The notes below the pieces were generated by a model, which saw only the letters and a list, made by a program, of their open reading frames with translations, had not been told where the DNA came from and did not search any database. From NCBI GenBank assembly GCA_963849305.1, contig CAWKGV010000001.1, positions 1 through 64,000 on the forward strand: a stretch of 64,000 bases of DNA. Direction: 5' to 3'. Positions 45,767 to 55,022 of this stretch are shown one piece after another; the stretch's first letter is position 1, and every line of letters begins with the position of its first letter. Position numbers and translations under genes: made by a program. Source of the DNA: CAWKGV01 sp963849305. Lineage in GTDB: Bacteria > Pseudomonadota > Alphaproteobacteria > Acetobacterales > Acetobacteraceae.

Positions 45767-47419
45767 TCACGGCAGCGCCGGCCGCCACGCATCTTCCATC
45801 CCGCGCACCCGCGGCAGCAGGATCATCTCCCACGGGCTCGGCATCGGCCCCACCGGCACATGCACCACCGCCGGCTCGGCGCGCGCGAACGCCTCGCGCA
45901 ACACAAGCTCCAGCGCCTCCGGCGTCGCCGCGCGGTAGCCAGCGGCGCCGAAGCTCCGGGAGAACGCCACGAAATCCGGGTTGGCGAGGTCGCAGGCGAT
46001 CAGCCGATTGCCGTACTGCTCCTCCTGGATGCGCCGGACATTGCCGAACGCGCCGTCGTCGAACACCACCGCCACCACCGGCAGCTTGTGGCGCACCGCC
46101 GTCGCCAGTTCCGCCGCCTGATACATGAACCCGCCGTCGCCCGCGACCGCGACCACCTTGCGCCCGGGCAGCGCCGCCTGCGCGCCGAGCGCCGCGCCAT
46201 AGGCCCAGCCGAGATTGTCCTGATACCCCGGCGAGAGATACAGGCGCGGCGCCGGGACCGGCCAGGCGAGCCGGCTCGCGAACCCCACCTGGGTCACGTC
46301 CTCGACGAAGATCCCGTCCTCAGGCAGCGCCGCCCGGATCGCGCGCATGAAGCCCATCTGCGGCTCCAACCGCGCCATCCGCTGCTCAAACGCGCCGCGC
46401 GCCGCTTGCAGTTCCGCGTCGCGCCGGGGCCGCGAGCCGCCCGCCCCGCGCAAGGCCGCGATCACCGCCCGCAGGGCCTCGGCGGCGTCGGCCACCAGCG
46501 CGCAAGCCGGGCGACGGAAGCGGTCCGGCTCCACGGGGTCGATGTCGATGCGTACCACCGGGAGTCTATCGTCCACCCCCCAGACGCTCTGCTGCCAGTA
46601 GAGCCTGGTCCCGACCGCCAGCACCGCGTCGGCCTCGCCCCAGAACCGGTGGCCCTCGGTGAACGAGACCGCGAGCCGGTGCGCGGTCGGGATCACGCCG
46701 CGCCCGCGCCGGAAAGTCGAGACCGGTGCCTCCAGCAGTTCGGCGATCTCGCGCATCTCCACTCCGGCGCCGAGCGCCCCGCCACCGGCCACGATCAGCG
46801 GCCGGCGGGCGTTGCCGAGGATTTCGGCGGCGCGCGTTACCGCCGCCGCATCGAGCGGCGGCGCCAGGCGCGGCAGCGGGTCCGAGATCGCGGCCGGGCC
46901 GCGCCTTCCCCATACGTCAATCGCGCACTCCACCGCCGCCGGCCCCGGCCGGCCGGAGCACGCCGCCTGGAGCGCCCGCGCCACCGCCTCGCCCGCCTCG
47001 TGCGGGGCGCGGATGCGGGCCGCGTGCTTGGTGACGTGGCGCAGCAACCCGAGCTGGTCCGGGATCTCGTGCAGATGCCCGTGGCCGTGGTCGATAGCGA
47101 AAGAGGGGATCTGCCCGGCGATGGCGAGCACCGGCACGCCCATGCCATAGGCGGTCAGCAGCGCCGCCGTGGTATTGAGCAAGCCCGGCCCGGGCACGAC
47201 CGCGAAAGCCTGCGGCCGCCCGGTCGCCAAAGCCGCCCCAAGCGCCATGTACGCCGCGCCCTGTTCGTGCCGCGGATGGATCACGCGCATCCGCGTCTGC
47301 GCCGCCTGCGCGGCATCGAACAGGTGATCGTTATGCACGCCCGGCAGCGCGTACAGCGTGTCGATACCGTGGCGGAGCAGGCTCGCGATGGTTGCTTGCG
47401 CGGTCGTCATGCGGTCCAT
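45767..47419 (-). CDS. Thiamine-diphosphate-dependent enzyme, acetolactate synthase-like
   Basis: 550 aa with the three ThDP-enzyme domains. PYR domain: YALPGVHNDHLFDAAQ and HPRHEQGAAYMA (catalytic Glu in RHEQG). Central domain: RRPLIVAGGGALGAGVE. PP domain: VAGDGGFMYQAAEL with a downstream GAFGN giving the GDG-N Mg/ThDP motif. It is not a clear ilvB: no ilvN follows, and the family includes benzoylformate-decarboxylase-like and oxalyl-CoA-decarboxylase-like members. The ATG 9 bases in (MTTAQ) is an alternative start. 16 bases separate it from the debranching-enzyme gene upstream. Confidence 0.8.
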   Translation of the reverse strand: MDRMTTAQATIASLLRHGIDTLYALPGVHNDHLFDAAQAAQTRMRVIHPRHEQGAAYMALGAALATGRPQAFAVVPGPGLLNTTAALLTAYGMGVPVLAIAGQIPSFAIDHGHGHLHEIPDQLGLLRHVTKHAARIRAPHEAGEAVARALQAACSGRPGPAAVECAIDVWGRRGPAAISDPLPRLAPPLDAAAVTRAAEILGNARRPLIVAGGGALGAGVEMREIAELLEAPVSTFRRGRGVIPTAHRLAVSFTEGHRFWGEADAVLAVGTRLYWQQSVWGVDDRLPVVRIDIDPVEPDRFRRPACALVADAAEALRAVIAALRGAGGSRPRRDAELQAARGAFEQRMARLEPQMGFMRAIRAALPEDGIFVEDVTQVGFASRLAWPVPAPRLYLSPGYQDNLGWAYGAALGAQAALPGRKVVAVAGDGGFMYQAAELATAVRHKLPVVAVVFDDGAFGNVRRIQEEQYGNRLIACDLANPDFVAFSRSFGAAGYRAATPEALELVLREAFARAEPAVVHVPVGPMPSPWEMILLPRVRGMEDAWRPALP

Positions 47420-47435
47420 ACGCCCCGCCCCCGCC

Positions 47436-49610
47436 TCAGCAGTGCTGCCCGTTACGCAACATATCGCTGGCTTCCACCGCGCCGCGCGCCTCCACGATCT
47501 TGGCGTTGCCCCGCGTCACCTTGAAGCGCGTGTCCGTGCCCTCGCGCCAGAACCGGATGTCGAGCACGTGCTTGCCCACCCGCAGGTCGATCAGCTCGAT
47601 ATCGGGCAGCCAGTCCGGCAGACAGGGATCGACATAGAGCTTGTCGCACGGCGCGTCCGGCTGGATGCCGAGCAAGGCCTGGATCAGCATGAAGGCCGAC
47701 CCGGCCGCCCAGGCCTGCGGCACGTTGGCGCCCAAGTACTGCACCGGAAATGCGCCGTCGGCCCGCTGCACGCCGGCGTACAGCTCGGGGATCTGGCTCA
47801 TCTGGAAGTGGCTGGCGGCGGCGCAGATGTCGGCCGCCACCGACGCTACCGCCCCGGTGAGCCCGTAGCGCTTGAAACCGTCGGCGATGATGCCGTTGTC
47901 GTGCGGCCAGACCGAGCCGCACTGGTAGGAATAGGGGTTGAACGCGATATGCTGGGCCGAAAGCGTGCGGATGCCCCAGCCGCTGTTCATGTCGGGCGCC
48001 ATTAGTCGGCGCATCACCCGCTCGGCCCGATCCGTTGGCACAATGCCGGAGAACAGGCAATGCCCGGGATTCGAGGCGACGCTCAAGACAGGCCGCTTCC
48101 ATCCGTCCAGCGCATAGGCGTAGAAGCCGGTCGCCTCATCCCAGAACGTCTCGTTGAAGCGATCGAACAGCGTCTGCGCCTTGCGGCGCAGTTCGGCCGC
48201 GCGTTCGCCTTTGCCGAAGGCGTCGAAGATCTCGGCCATGCGCAGCCAGGCATCGTACACGTAGCCCTGCAACTCGCACAACGCTTTCGGCCCCTGGACC
48301 AGCGTGCCGTCGGTGTAGCGGACGGCATCGCCCGCGTCCTTCCAGGCCAGGTTCTCGTACCCCGCCGGCGAGCGGGTCTGGTACTCCTGAAACCCGTCGC
48401 CGTCGCGGTCGCCCCAATTGTCGATCCAGTCGAGGCAGGCCTCGGCATGGCCGAGATGCCGTTCCACCAGCGCGCGGTCGCCGGTCGCGCGCCAGGCGGC
48501 ATGGAGCACGATCAGATAAAGCGGTGTCGCGTCCGCGGTGCCGTAATAGGGCGTGTGCGGGATCAGCTTGAAATGCGCCAGCTCGCCGTAGCGCAGCTCG
48601 TGCAGGATCTTCCCGGGCTCGGCGTCGCGATAGTCGTCGCGCTCCTTGGCCTGCCAGCGGCCCAGCACATCGAGCGTGCCGCGCGCGAACTCGGGATAGA
48701 TCAGGATGTTCTGCAACGACACGATCAGGCTGTCGCGGCCGAACGGGGCGAGGAACCACGGCAGCCCGGCGGCGGGCACGAATACCATGTGGTCCGTGCC
48801 CTCGAGCGGCAGGCGCAGCGCCGCCATGTCGTCTACCGCCTGGTTGTAGAACCGATGGAACTCGTCGTTGGAGGTGCGTATCTTCAGCACCCGCCGCCGC
48901 CATTCTCGGCGCTCCTCGGCATAATGCGACTGCTCGGACTTGTCGGCGCAGTCGCGCGGCGCTTGGAACCGGCGCTCGCCGTCGTCGAGTTCGTAGAGCA
49001 GGCAGGAATGCCAGGTCTTGCCCGGCGCCACATCGACCTCGAAGCTGAGCCGGCCGTTGGCATAGACCGGCTCGGAGTCGTTGTTCGCGGCGCTGATCGC
49101 GAGCGAGCGCACGAAATCGCGGTTGCGATAAGTGGTGCGCAGCCGATGATGCGCGCTGGACCATTCGGTGACGATCCGGCCGCGGCGGACGATGTTGCCC
49201 TTCTTGACCTCGAAGATGTCGGCGAAGTCGGAGCGGATCGTGATCTCCAGGTTGAAGCGCACCGGCTTCAACCCGAAATTCGTGATGTCTAGATCCTCGT
49301 GGACGCCGCCGGTGATGGCCCGGCTGATCTGCAACGACAGCGTGTGTTCGTCGATCGGCCCCTCCTCGGTGATGAACTTGCCGTTGGTCAAGAACATCCG
49401 CGCGCTGTCATAGGTGATGGCGCCGCCATTCAGCAGGTTCCAGTCCTCGCCGTTGGCTTGAACGTCCCACACGTTGATCATCCGCGTGTCGAAGAAATAC
49501 AGGCCCTTGTCGGTCGGAAACTTGATCTGCCCGTCGGGCTCGCTGACCAGCACCGACCGGCCCTGATGGATCGAGATCTGGGGCGGACCAACCTGGACCT
49601 TGAACGCCAT
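47436..49610 (-). CDS. Glycogen-debranching-type amylo-alpha-1,6-glucosidase family protein
   Basis: 724 aa. An N-terminal beta-sandwich domain (GDE_N-like: SIHQGRSVLVSEPDGQI, YFFDTRMINVW) precedes an (alpha/alpha)6 glycosidase-like domain with VPAAGLPWFLAPFGRDSLIV, FQEYQTRSPAGYENLAWKD, DEATGFYAYALDG and SVWPHDNGIIADGF. The domain order is that of bacterial amylo-alpha-1,6-glucosidase family proteins, acting on branched alpha-glucans. No signal peptide. Co-directional with and 16 bp from the ThDP gene. Confidence 0.85.
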   Translation of the reverse strand: MAFKVQVGPPQISIHQGRSVLVSEPDGQIKFPTDKGLYFFDTRMINVWDVQANGEDWNLLNGGAITYDSARMFLTNGKFITEEGPIDEHTLSLQISRAITGGVHEDLDITNFGLKPVRFNLEITIRSDFADIFEVKKGNIVRRGRIVTEWSSAHHRLRTTYRNRDFVRSLAISAANNDSEPVYANGRLSFEVDVAPGKTWHSCLLYELDDGERRFQAPRDCADKSEQSHYAEERREWRRRVLKIRTSNDEFHRFYNQAVDDMAALRLPLEGTDHMVFVPAAGLPWFLAPFGRDSLIVSLQNILIYPEFARGTLDVLGRWQAKERDDYRDAEPGKILHELRYGELAHFKLIPHTPYYGTADATPLYLIVLHAAWRATGDRALVERHLGHAEACLDWIDNWGDRDGDGFQEYQTRSPAGYENLAWKDAGDAVRYTDGTLVQGPKALCELQGYVYDAWLRMAEIFDAFGKGERAAELRRKAQTLFDRFNETFWDEATGFYAYALDGWKRPVLSVASNPGHCLFSGIVPTDRAERVMRRLMAPDMNSGWGIRTLSAQHIAFNPYSYQCGSVWPHDNGIIADGFKRYGLTGAVASVAADICAAASHFQMSQIPELYAGVQRADGAFPVQYLGANVPQAWAAGSAFMLIQALLGIQPDAPCDKLYVDPCLPDWLPDIELIDLRVGKHVLDIRFWREGTDTRFKVTRGNAKIVEARGAVEASDMLRNGQHC

Positions 49611-49680
49611 TCATGCTCTCCCACGCGTGCGGGCTGGACCATACAGAATTGGTCCGCGTCCGTCGCGCGGGCCGTTTGGG

Positions 49681-50142
49681 TCAGGCCAGCGCCTTGCGCA
49701 TGAACACGCGCGCGAAGCCCGCCTGTTCGCCGCGAGCGTATTCGCTCCAGCCGAGTCGGCGATACCACGACTGGTTCTCGACCATGAGCGCGTGGGTGTG
49801 GAGCCGGAGTTCGGGCAGCCCCCGGCGCGCCGCCTCGGCCTCGGCGAAGGCGAGCAGGCGCCGGCCAATGCCGCCGCCCTGGCGCGCCGGCGCCACGGCG
49901 ACGTTGTCGAGCAGGAGGTGGTCCGGCGCCGGGATCAGCACCAGCAGTCCGCAGATCCCACCCTGCTCGGGCCAACCGCTCTCGGCCAGCACCCAAACCC
50001 GGCCCGCGGCGATCCGCGCGCCATAGTCGTCGCGCATCGGGGCGGGCGGCTTGCCGATGCGGGTCAGGTATTTGGCGTAGGCATCGGCGACGATGCGCTC
50101 GACCGCCGGGCGGTCGGCCGGAGTAGCGAGGCGGATGGCCAT
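49681..50142 (-). CDS. GNAT family N-acetyltransferase
   Basis: 153 aa. Acetyl-CoA motif in LLDNVAVAPARQGGGIGRRL (R/Q-x2-G-x-G/A); the C-terminal ENQSWYRRLGW motif is typical of GNATs. Substrate unknown. Ends 70 bases before the glycosidase start on the same strand. Confidence 0.88.
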   Translation of the reverse strand: MAIRLATPADRPAVERIVADAYAKYLTRIGKPPAPMRDDYGARIAAGRVWVLAESGWPEQGGICGLLVLIPAPDHLLLDNVAVAPARQGGGIGRRLLAFAEAEAARRGLPELRLHTHALMVENQSWYRRLGWSEYARGEQAGFARVFMRKALA

Positions 50143-50192
50143 GCGCCGGAGCTTAGCATGACGTACCTGTTCGGCCGTGCTAGGGATCGCGT

Positions 50193-50374
50193 ATGATCGC
50201 GCCGGCCCGCGCCCGCATGACCTCCGACGAGTTCCTGGCCTGGAGCATGGATCGGGCGGACAGCTTATGCGCGGGACGATGCGGAAACGATCACGACGCG
50301 CCTCGTTGGCGACGAGCCGGTCCAGTTGGACCGGCCGGGTATCGAGCTAACGGGGACTTTTCGATAGCTATTGC
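50193..50374 (+). pseudogene. Uma2 family remnant with internal deletion
   Basis: The first codons RARMTSDEFLAWSMDRA match the Uma2 N-terminus. In the next frame TAYARDDAETITTRLVGDEP and VQLDRPGIELTGTF match its C-terminus up to a stop at 50374. The nuclease core between them is missing. Confidence 0.55.
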
Positions 50375-50631
50375 GGCTGCGAGGACTTCCCGGGGGAGCC
50401 GCCCTTTGGATGCCACGATCCGGTAGCCACGACCTTTCCGGAGGATTCGCCCAGCGCGAGAGCGTGGCGGTGCGCAGGGGTGCCGGGGATGACCGCCGAC
50501 CTCGGTGCCGCGTCAGACGGCGAACCGACCGGGTTACTCACCGACGTATTGGTGACGGCCCCAGTCGCGGCCAGCGCGGCTCCCGAACCCAGCGCCATGG
50601 TGGCGGCGATGACGATTGCCATGGTACGCAT
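50368..50631 (-). CDS. Small secreted protein of unknown function
   Basis: 87 aa: a clear signal peptide (MRTMAIVIAATMALGSGAALA) followed by a 66-residue mature part rich in Ser, Gly, Pro and Ala, with NPVGSPSDAAPRS and GSWHPKGGSPGKSS. GGAGGT lies 8 bases before ATG 50631, which decides the start over a longer frame. It is divergent from the CBS-domain gene. Family not recognised. Confidence 0.65.
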   Translation of the reverse strand: MRTMAIVIAATMALGSGAALAATGAVTNTSVSNPVGSPSDAAPRSAVIPGTPAHRHALALGESSGKVVATGSWHPKGGSPGKSSQPQ

Positions 50632-50801
50632 GACCGACCTCCGATAAACCTGAGACGACGCTCTAGTGCTCGTAAGGATACAAGGTTTCCGGCAATCTGC
50701 CGTGAGCGCCTGGAGGTTGTGCGCCGCACACTTGGTTCCTTGCGGCTGCCGGTCGAACGGCGCACCGTGCGGCACCATTCCCCGAGTTGGGAGGCGATGA
50801 C

Positions 50802-51239
50802 ATGACCGCAGTCGCTGCGATCCTGCAACACAAGGGGCGCGAGGTTATCACCATCAACCCCAGCGCCACGATCACCGAGGTCGCGGAGGTACTGGCCGAC
50901 AAAGGCATCGGTGCCGCCCTGGTGGTGGACAGCCTGGGCCAGTTGCTCGGAATCGTGAGCGAGCGCGACATCGTCCGCGGCCTGCGCGCCAACGGCGCGC
51001 GCACGCTGTCGATGACGGCCGGGCAATTGATGACGCGCGCCCTGCAAACCGCCACGCCTGAGACGACGGTGGCCGAGACGATGCGCATGATGACCATTAG
51101 CCGGTTCCGGCACATCCCCGTGCTGGAGCGTGGGGAGCTGGTCGGCCTGATCAGCATCGGCGACGTGGTCAAGGCGCGCATCATGGAGCAGGAGACCGAG
51201 GTGGATAGCCTGAAGGCGTACATCTCCGGCTCGGCTTAG
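50802..51239 (+). CDS. CBS-domain pair protein
   Basis: 145 aa with two CBS motifs: EVADVLADKGIGAALVVDSL type strand-helix block at residues about 15-70 and AETMRMMTISRFRHIPVLER at 85-135, each followed by G(I/L)(V/I)S.(R/G)D. Stand-alone Bateman module that senses adenosyl nucleotides. ATG 50802 has GGGAGGCG upstream. Confidence 0.9.
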   Translation: MTAVAAILQHKGREVITINPSATITEVAEVLADKGIGAALVVDSLGQLLGIVSERDIVRGLRANGARTLSMTAGQLMTRALQTATPETTVAETMRMMTISRFRHIPVLERGELVGLISIGDVVKARIMEQETEVDSLKAYISGSA

Positions 51240-51244
51240 CGCCA

Positions 51245-51283
51245 ACTCCCCTTCCCTTTGCGGGAGAGGGCCGGGCGAGAGGT
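51245..51283. repeat. Dispersed GC-rich palindrome
   Basis: ACTCCCCTTCCC-TTTG-CGGGAGAGGG folds into a hairpin directly after the CBS gene stop and is related to the units at 42116 and 60208. It lies between the convergent CBS and cytochrome genes. Confidence 0.5.
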
Positions 51284-51338
51284 CGCGCAAAATCAGAGTA
51301 TCGGGGCGTCGGTATAACCGACCAACACCGCTCGCAGA

Positions 51339-52166
51339 CTACTTCCCCGACGCTGGAGCCGGTTGGGCTGCCGCCCCGCTTTGCTGGCCCGGAGTGCCCA
51401 CCGCCGCGCTGCCGGCCTGCTGGCCGATCGCGAGCTGCGCTGTCGCCTTCTCGGCCGCCACCTCCTGCGGCGACACCTTGCCGTACTGATTGCCCCAATG
51501 GTCGCGGATGTAGCTCGCCACGGCGGCGATCTGCGCGTCGGACAGCCTCCCGGCGAATGATGGCATCGCGCCGCTGCCGATCAGGATCAGGCCAGCCACT
51601 TGCGGCGCGCGGGCCAGGAACGTGTTCTCGCGCAGCTTCGGCCCGACGCCACCTTCGCCCATCAGTCCGTGGCACACCGCGCATCCCGCATCCACGAACA
51701 CGAGCTGCCCCTCGCTCCGCTGATTCGAGCCGGTTCCTTGGCTCGCAGGTTTCGCTGCAGGGCTCGCCGGGGCCGCTGTTCCGGTCGCCGGCTGTCCGCC
51801 TGCTTGCGCGCCCTTCAGGGTCGCCTTCACCGCGGCCACGTCCTGCGCCGATATCGACCCGTAATGGTTACCCCAGCTCTCGCGGACATGTTTGGCCACG
51901 GCGGCGATCTGCGCGTCGGTCAGCTTGCCGCCGAATGCCGGCATCTCCCCGGCCCCGCGCAGGATCAAGCCGATCACCGTTTGCGGCAAGGCGAGGATCG
52001 GGTTGCCAACGAGTTTCGGACCGACGCCGCCCTCGCCCATCAGGCCATGACAGACCGCGCAGCCCTCATCGACGAAGACACGTCGCCCTTCATTCTGAGC
52101 CATACACGGGAAGCTCGTCAGCGCGACGCAGAACAGTGCTATGATCCCCGCTTTACGGTCGCTCAT
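51339..52166 (-). CDS. Diheme cytochrome c (tandem c-type domains)
   Basis: 275 aa with a signal peptide (MSDRKAGIIALFCVALTSFP..MAQ). Two nearly identical class I cytochrome c domains each contain FVD(E/A)GCAVCHGLMGEGG and a later Met ligand (GEMPAFGGKL / GAMPSFAGRL), followed by DAQIAAVA. A Gly/Ala/Pro-rich linker joins them, and a Gln/Ala-rich tail ends the protein. It starts 5 bases after the upstream cytochrome gene. Role: periplasmic electron carrier from the PQQ dehydrogenase to the oxidase (inference from operon). Confidence 0.88.
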   Translation of the reverse strand: MSDRKAGIIALFCVALTSFPCMAQNEGRRVFVDEGCAVCHGLMGEGGVGPKLVGNPILALPQTVIGLILRGAGEMPAFGGKLTDAQIAAVAKHVRESWGNHYGSISAQDVAAVKATLKGAQAGGQPATGTAAPASPAAKPASQGTGSNQRSEGQLVFVDAGCAVCHGLMGEGGVGPKLRENTFLARAPQVAGLILIGSGAMPSFAGRLSDAQIAAVASYIRDHWGNQYGKVSPQEVAAEKATAQLAIGQQAGSAAVGTPGQQSGAAAQPAPASGK

Positions 52167-52171
52167 GGCGC

Positions 52172-52852
52172 TCACCGCTTGCCGGACGTTTGCCCGGTCC
52201 CGGATGTCGCCGCCCCACCGCCGTGGGTCGTCCCCTGGCTTTGGGCGCTGCTCCCGCTCCCTCCGCCCTGGTATGGCGGCGAGCCGTCGTTTGCCTGCAA
52301 GAACTGGATTTCCGGGGACACCAGCTCGCCCTGTTTGTCGCCCTGAAGCGAGGGCTGATAGAAATCTGGCGGATAGGTGCCGCCGAGCGACTGGATGTAA
52401 GCAACGATCTGCCAAATATCGCGCGCCGGCAGCGCCGCTCCCCACGCCGGCATCCCTTTCGGACGTCCCGCGAAGATCGACTTGAAGATCGCCGCCGGCG
52501 TGCCGCCATACCGCCAATACTTGTCGGTCAGGTTCGGCCCCATGTTGCCCTTGGCGTCGAAGCCATGGCAATCGGCGCAGTTCAGGGCAACGAACAGCCG
52601 CTTCCCCTCTGCGACCGACACCGCAACGCCCGCTTGATTGCTGTGGTCGGGATTGTGGATTTGGCTGGCGAGCGTGCTCTCCGCACCACCGGCGATATCG
52701 CCCAGCGGCACGCCCGCCATCTGACCTTCAGAGGGCAACCCCGCCTGCGACAACGGCGGGGAGTTAGCCGTTTGGGAATGCGCGCCACGTGTCATCAAGG
52801 CCAGGAGTGCGACTACCGGCAACGCGCCCAGCGCGAAAACCCGCATGTTCAT
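52172..52852 (-). CDS. Periplasmic cytochrome c
   Basis: 226 aa. Signal peptide MNMRVFALGALPVVALLALM..AHS. One haem site CADCH (ALNCADCHGFDAKGNMGPNL) with distal Met in KGMPAWGAAL and QIVAYIQSL. The C-terminal about 30 residues are Gly/Ser/Gln-rich low complexity. The start lies 3 bases after the PQQ dehydrogenase stop, so it is the likely direct electron acceptor of that enzyme, like XoxG in methylotrophs; this is positional inference. Confidence 0.88.
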   Translation of the reverse strand: MNMRVFALGALPVVALLALMTRGAHSQTANSPPLSQAGLPSEGQMAGVPLGDIAGGAESTLASQIHNPDHSNQAGVAVSVAEGKRLFVALNCADCHGFDAKGNMGPNLTDKYWRYGGTPAAIFKSIFAGRPKGMPAWGAALPARDIWQIVAYIQSLGGTYPPDFYQPSLQGDKQGELVSPEIQFLQANDGSPPYQGGGSGSSAQSQGTTHGGGAATSGTGQTSGKR

Positions 52853-52855
52853 TGG

Positions 52856-54808
52856 TCAAGGCTTTCCCGACATGGTTTCGTTCGCTTGTGCCGCGCTTCC
52901 GGTTGCTTGCAGGGTAATCATTCCGGACCCGCTGCTCGGCGACTTTCCGCCGATCGAGAACACGTACAATGTGTCGCCTCGCGCCGGAAAACCCTTCTGG
53001 GCCTTCTCCGTCATTGCCGCGCCGCCAACCCCGGAGGCGATCGCGATATACTGGCGCTTGTCGGGGCCGAGATAGGTCATTGGCTGGCCGACGATGCCGG
53101 AACTGAGCTTCTGCGACCACAGCACTTTGCCGCTGCGTGCGTCCACCGCGCGGAACCAGCCATCCGCAGTCCCGTAAAACGCCACGTCGCCCGCGGTCGC
53201 CAGGGTGCCGCTATAGGCCAGGAATTGCTCCTTGATCGACCACACCTTCTTCCCTTTGGCCGGGTCCCAGGCCATGAACTCGCCCCAGTTGCCGCCGGGC
53301 GCGGCGTAGCGCGTCATGTCCATGCCGTCATAGGGCGTGCCAGGAATGTAAGTGGCCGGCTTGTCGGTCACGTTCATGCAGATGTGCTGGATGCCGGAAT
53401 AGACAAGGCCGGTGCGCGGCGAGAACGCCGCGGGCTGCCAGTCCTTGCCACCGATATCCGGCGGACAGACATCCTTCAGCTCCACGTTCGGCTTCGGCTC
53501 CTTCGCCGGGTTCACCTTGGGCATACCGGTCTTCATGTCGAAGCCGGTGGTCCAGGTCTGGTAGGTGAAGGGAGCGGCCACCAGCACCTCGCCGTTCGTG
53601 CGGTCGATCGTGTAGCCGTAGGCGTTGCGGTCGAAATGAACCAACACCTTGCGCTTCTTGCCGTTGATCGGCAGGTCGATCAGGAGATCCTCGTTGATGC
53701 CGTCGTAGTCCCACTGATCGTGCGGGGTGAACTGATACGCCCATTTGGCCATCCCGGTATCGGGATCGCGGGCGAACACCGTGCTGGTCCAGAGATTGTA
53801 GCCCGGTCGCTGGGCGGGCACGCGCGGGCCGGGATTGCTGGTGCCGTAGTAGATAAGCTTGAGATTCGGATCGTACGACACGAAACCCCAAACCGAGCCC
53901 GCGCCGTGCCTCCACATGTCGGTGGGCCAGGTGGACACGCCGAGGTCCTTGCCCTGCATCCACGCGTATTTCGGCTTGAAATCGGCCCCGATCTTCACGA
54001 GCTTGTCCGGCCCGGTGCTATACGCGCGCCACAGTTCCTTGCCGGTATCGACGTCGAGCGCGGCGATCCAGCCGATCACCCCCATTTCGCCGCCGGCGTT
54101 GCCCACGAACACCTTGTTGCCGACCACCAACGGCGCCATCGTCATGGTCGCGCCGTTCTCGACATTGCCCAACTTGATCCGCCACACTTCCTTGCCGGTC
54201 TTGGCATCGACCGCGACAGTGTGATCGTCGAGCAGATTGTAGATCAGCTTGCCGTTGGCGTAGGCCCAACCCCGGATCACCGCATCGCAGCACGCCTTGC
54301 CGATGGCGACCGGCGTCGGGTCGGGCGCATAACTCCACTTGATCGGCGTGCCCGGCTTCGACAGATCGAGCGCGTAGGCGACATCGGGGAACGGCGAGAC
54401 GAGGTACATCGTATCGCCGATCACCAGCGGCGCGCCTTCGTGGCCGTAGAACGCGCCATCGGAGAACGACCAGGCCATGCGGAGCTGGTCCACGTTCTTG
54501 GTGGTGATCTGATTGAGCGGGCTGTAGCGGGTATTCGCGTAATCGCGCGCCTGGCTCGGCCATTCCCCGGCCGGCGGATTGGGCGCGAAATTCGCCGTCG
54601 CCCCCGTGATCGACTTGCCGGAGGCCGGCGCCCCCGATTTCGACGAGCCGCCCGAGGAACTCGTGCCCAAGGCCCCTGTTTGCTGGCCGGAGTTGGTCGC
54701 TGCGAGCTGGAAGGACGGTGGCGTACCATTCTGGGGCACCTTCTCGGCCAGGCACGGCGCCGTGCCGACGAGCAAGACTCCCAAGGCTGGCGTCATCCAT
54801 TTGCCCAT
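52856..54808 (-). CDS. PQQ-dependent alcohol dehydrogenase, predicted lanthanide-dependent (XoxF/ExaF-type)
   Basis: 650-aa secreted quinoprotein with an eight-bladed propeller. Signal peptide MGKWMTPALGVLLVGTAPCL. Residues about 40-70 are a Ser/Gly-rich linker. The vicinal disulfide pair C173-C174 (GKACCDAV) stacks on PQQ. The catalytic base D367 lies in HDQWDYDGIN and D369, two residues later, is the extra Asp that marks lanthanide-binding enzymes; calcium-type MxaF has Ala there. Further motifs: SNPGPRVPAQRPG, GVYSGIQHICMN-like region, GDVAFYGTADGWFRAVDA and GVGG. GGAGGAG precedes the ATG. First gene of an operon with two cytochromes c. Confidence 0.9.
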   Translation of the reverse strand: MGKWMTPALGVLLVGTAPCLAEKVPQNGTPPSFQLAATNSGQQTGALGTSSSGGSSKSGAPASGKSITGATANFAPNPPAGEWPSQARDYANTRYSPLNQITTKNVDQLRMAWSFSDGAFYGHEGAPLVIGDTMYLVSPFPDVAYALDLSKPGTPIKWSYAPDPTPVAIGKACCDAVIRGWAYANGKLIYNLLDDHTVAVDAKTGKEVWRIKLGNVENGATMTMAPLVVGNKVFVGNAGGEMGVIGWIAALDVDTGKELWRAYSTGPDKLVKIGADFKPKYAWMQGKDLGVSTWPTDMWRHGAGSVWGFVSYDPNLKLIYYGTSNPGPRVPAQRPGYNLWTSTVFARDPDTGMAKWAYQFTPHDQWDYDGINEDLLIDLPINGKKRKVLVHFDRNAYGYTIDRTNGEVLVAAPFTYQTWTTGFDMKTGMPKVNPAKEPKPNVELKDVCPPDIGGKDWQPAAFSPRTGLVYSGIQHICMNVTDKPATYIPGTPYDGMDMTRYAAPGGNWGEFMAWDPAKGKKVWSIKEQFLAYSGTLATAGDVAFYGTADGWFRAVDARSGKVLWSQKLSSGIVGQPMTYLGPDKRQYIAIASGVGGAAMTEKAQKGFPARGDTLYVFSIGGKSPSSGSGMITLQATGSAAQANETMSGKP

Positions 54809-55022
54809 CGCAAACTCCTCCGGACCGCGTTCGACAGAGCGGCAATGTCCTCGCAAAGATGCAGATCGGGTCATGAAGTCCGCGTGAAGTGACGGACACG
54901 TGCGCACCATTTACCGTCGCGCGCGGTTGGGATCGTTTCGTGCCCGCGCTTGACAACAGCGCCGTCGGGCATACGACGGATGGCGAAACTCGCGCGGAAT
55001 TCTGCCAACTAAGGAGCAGCCG

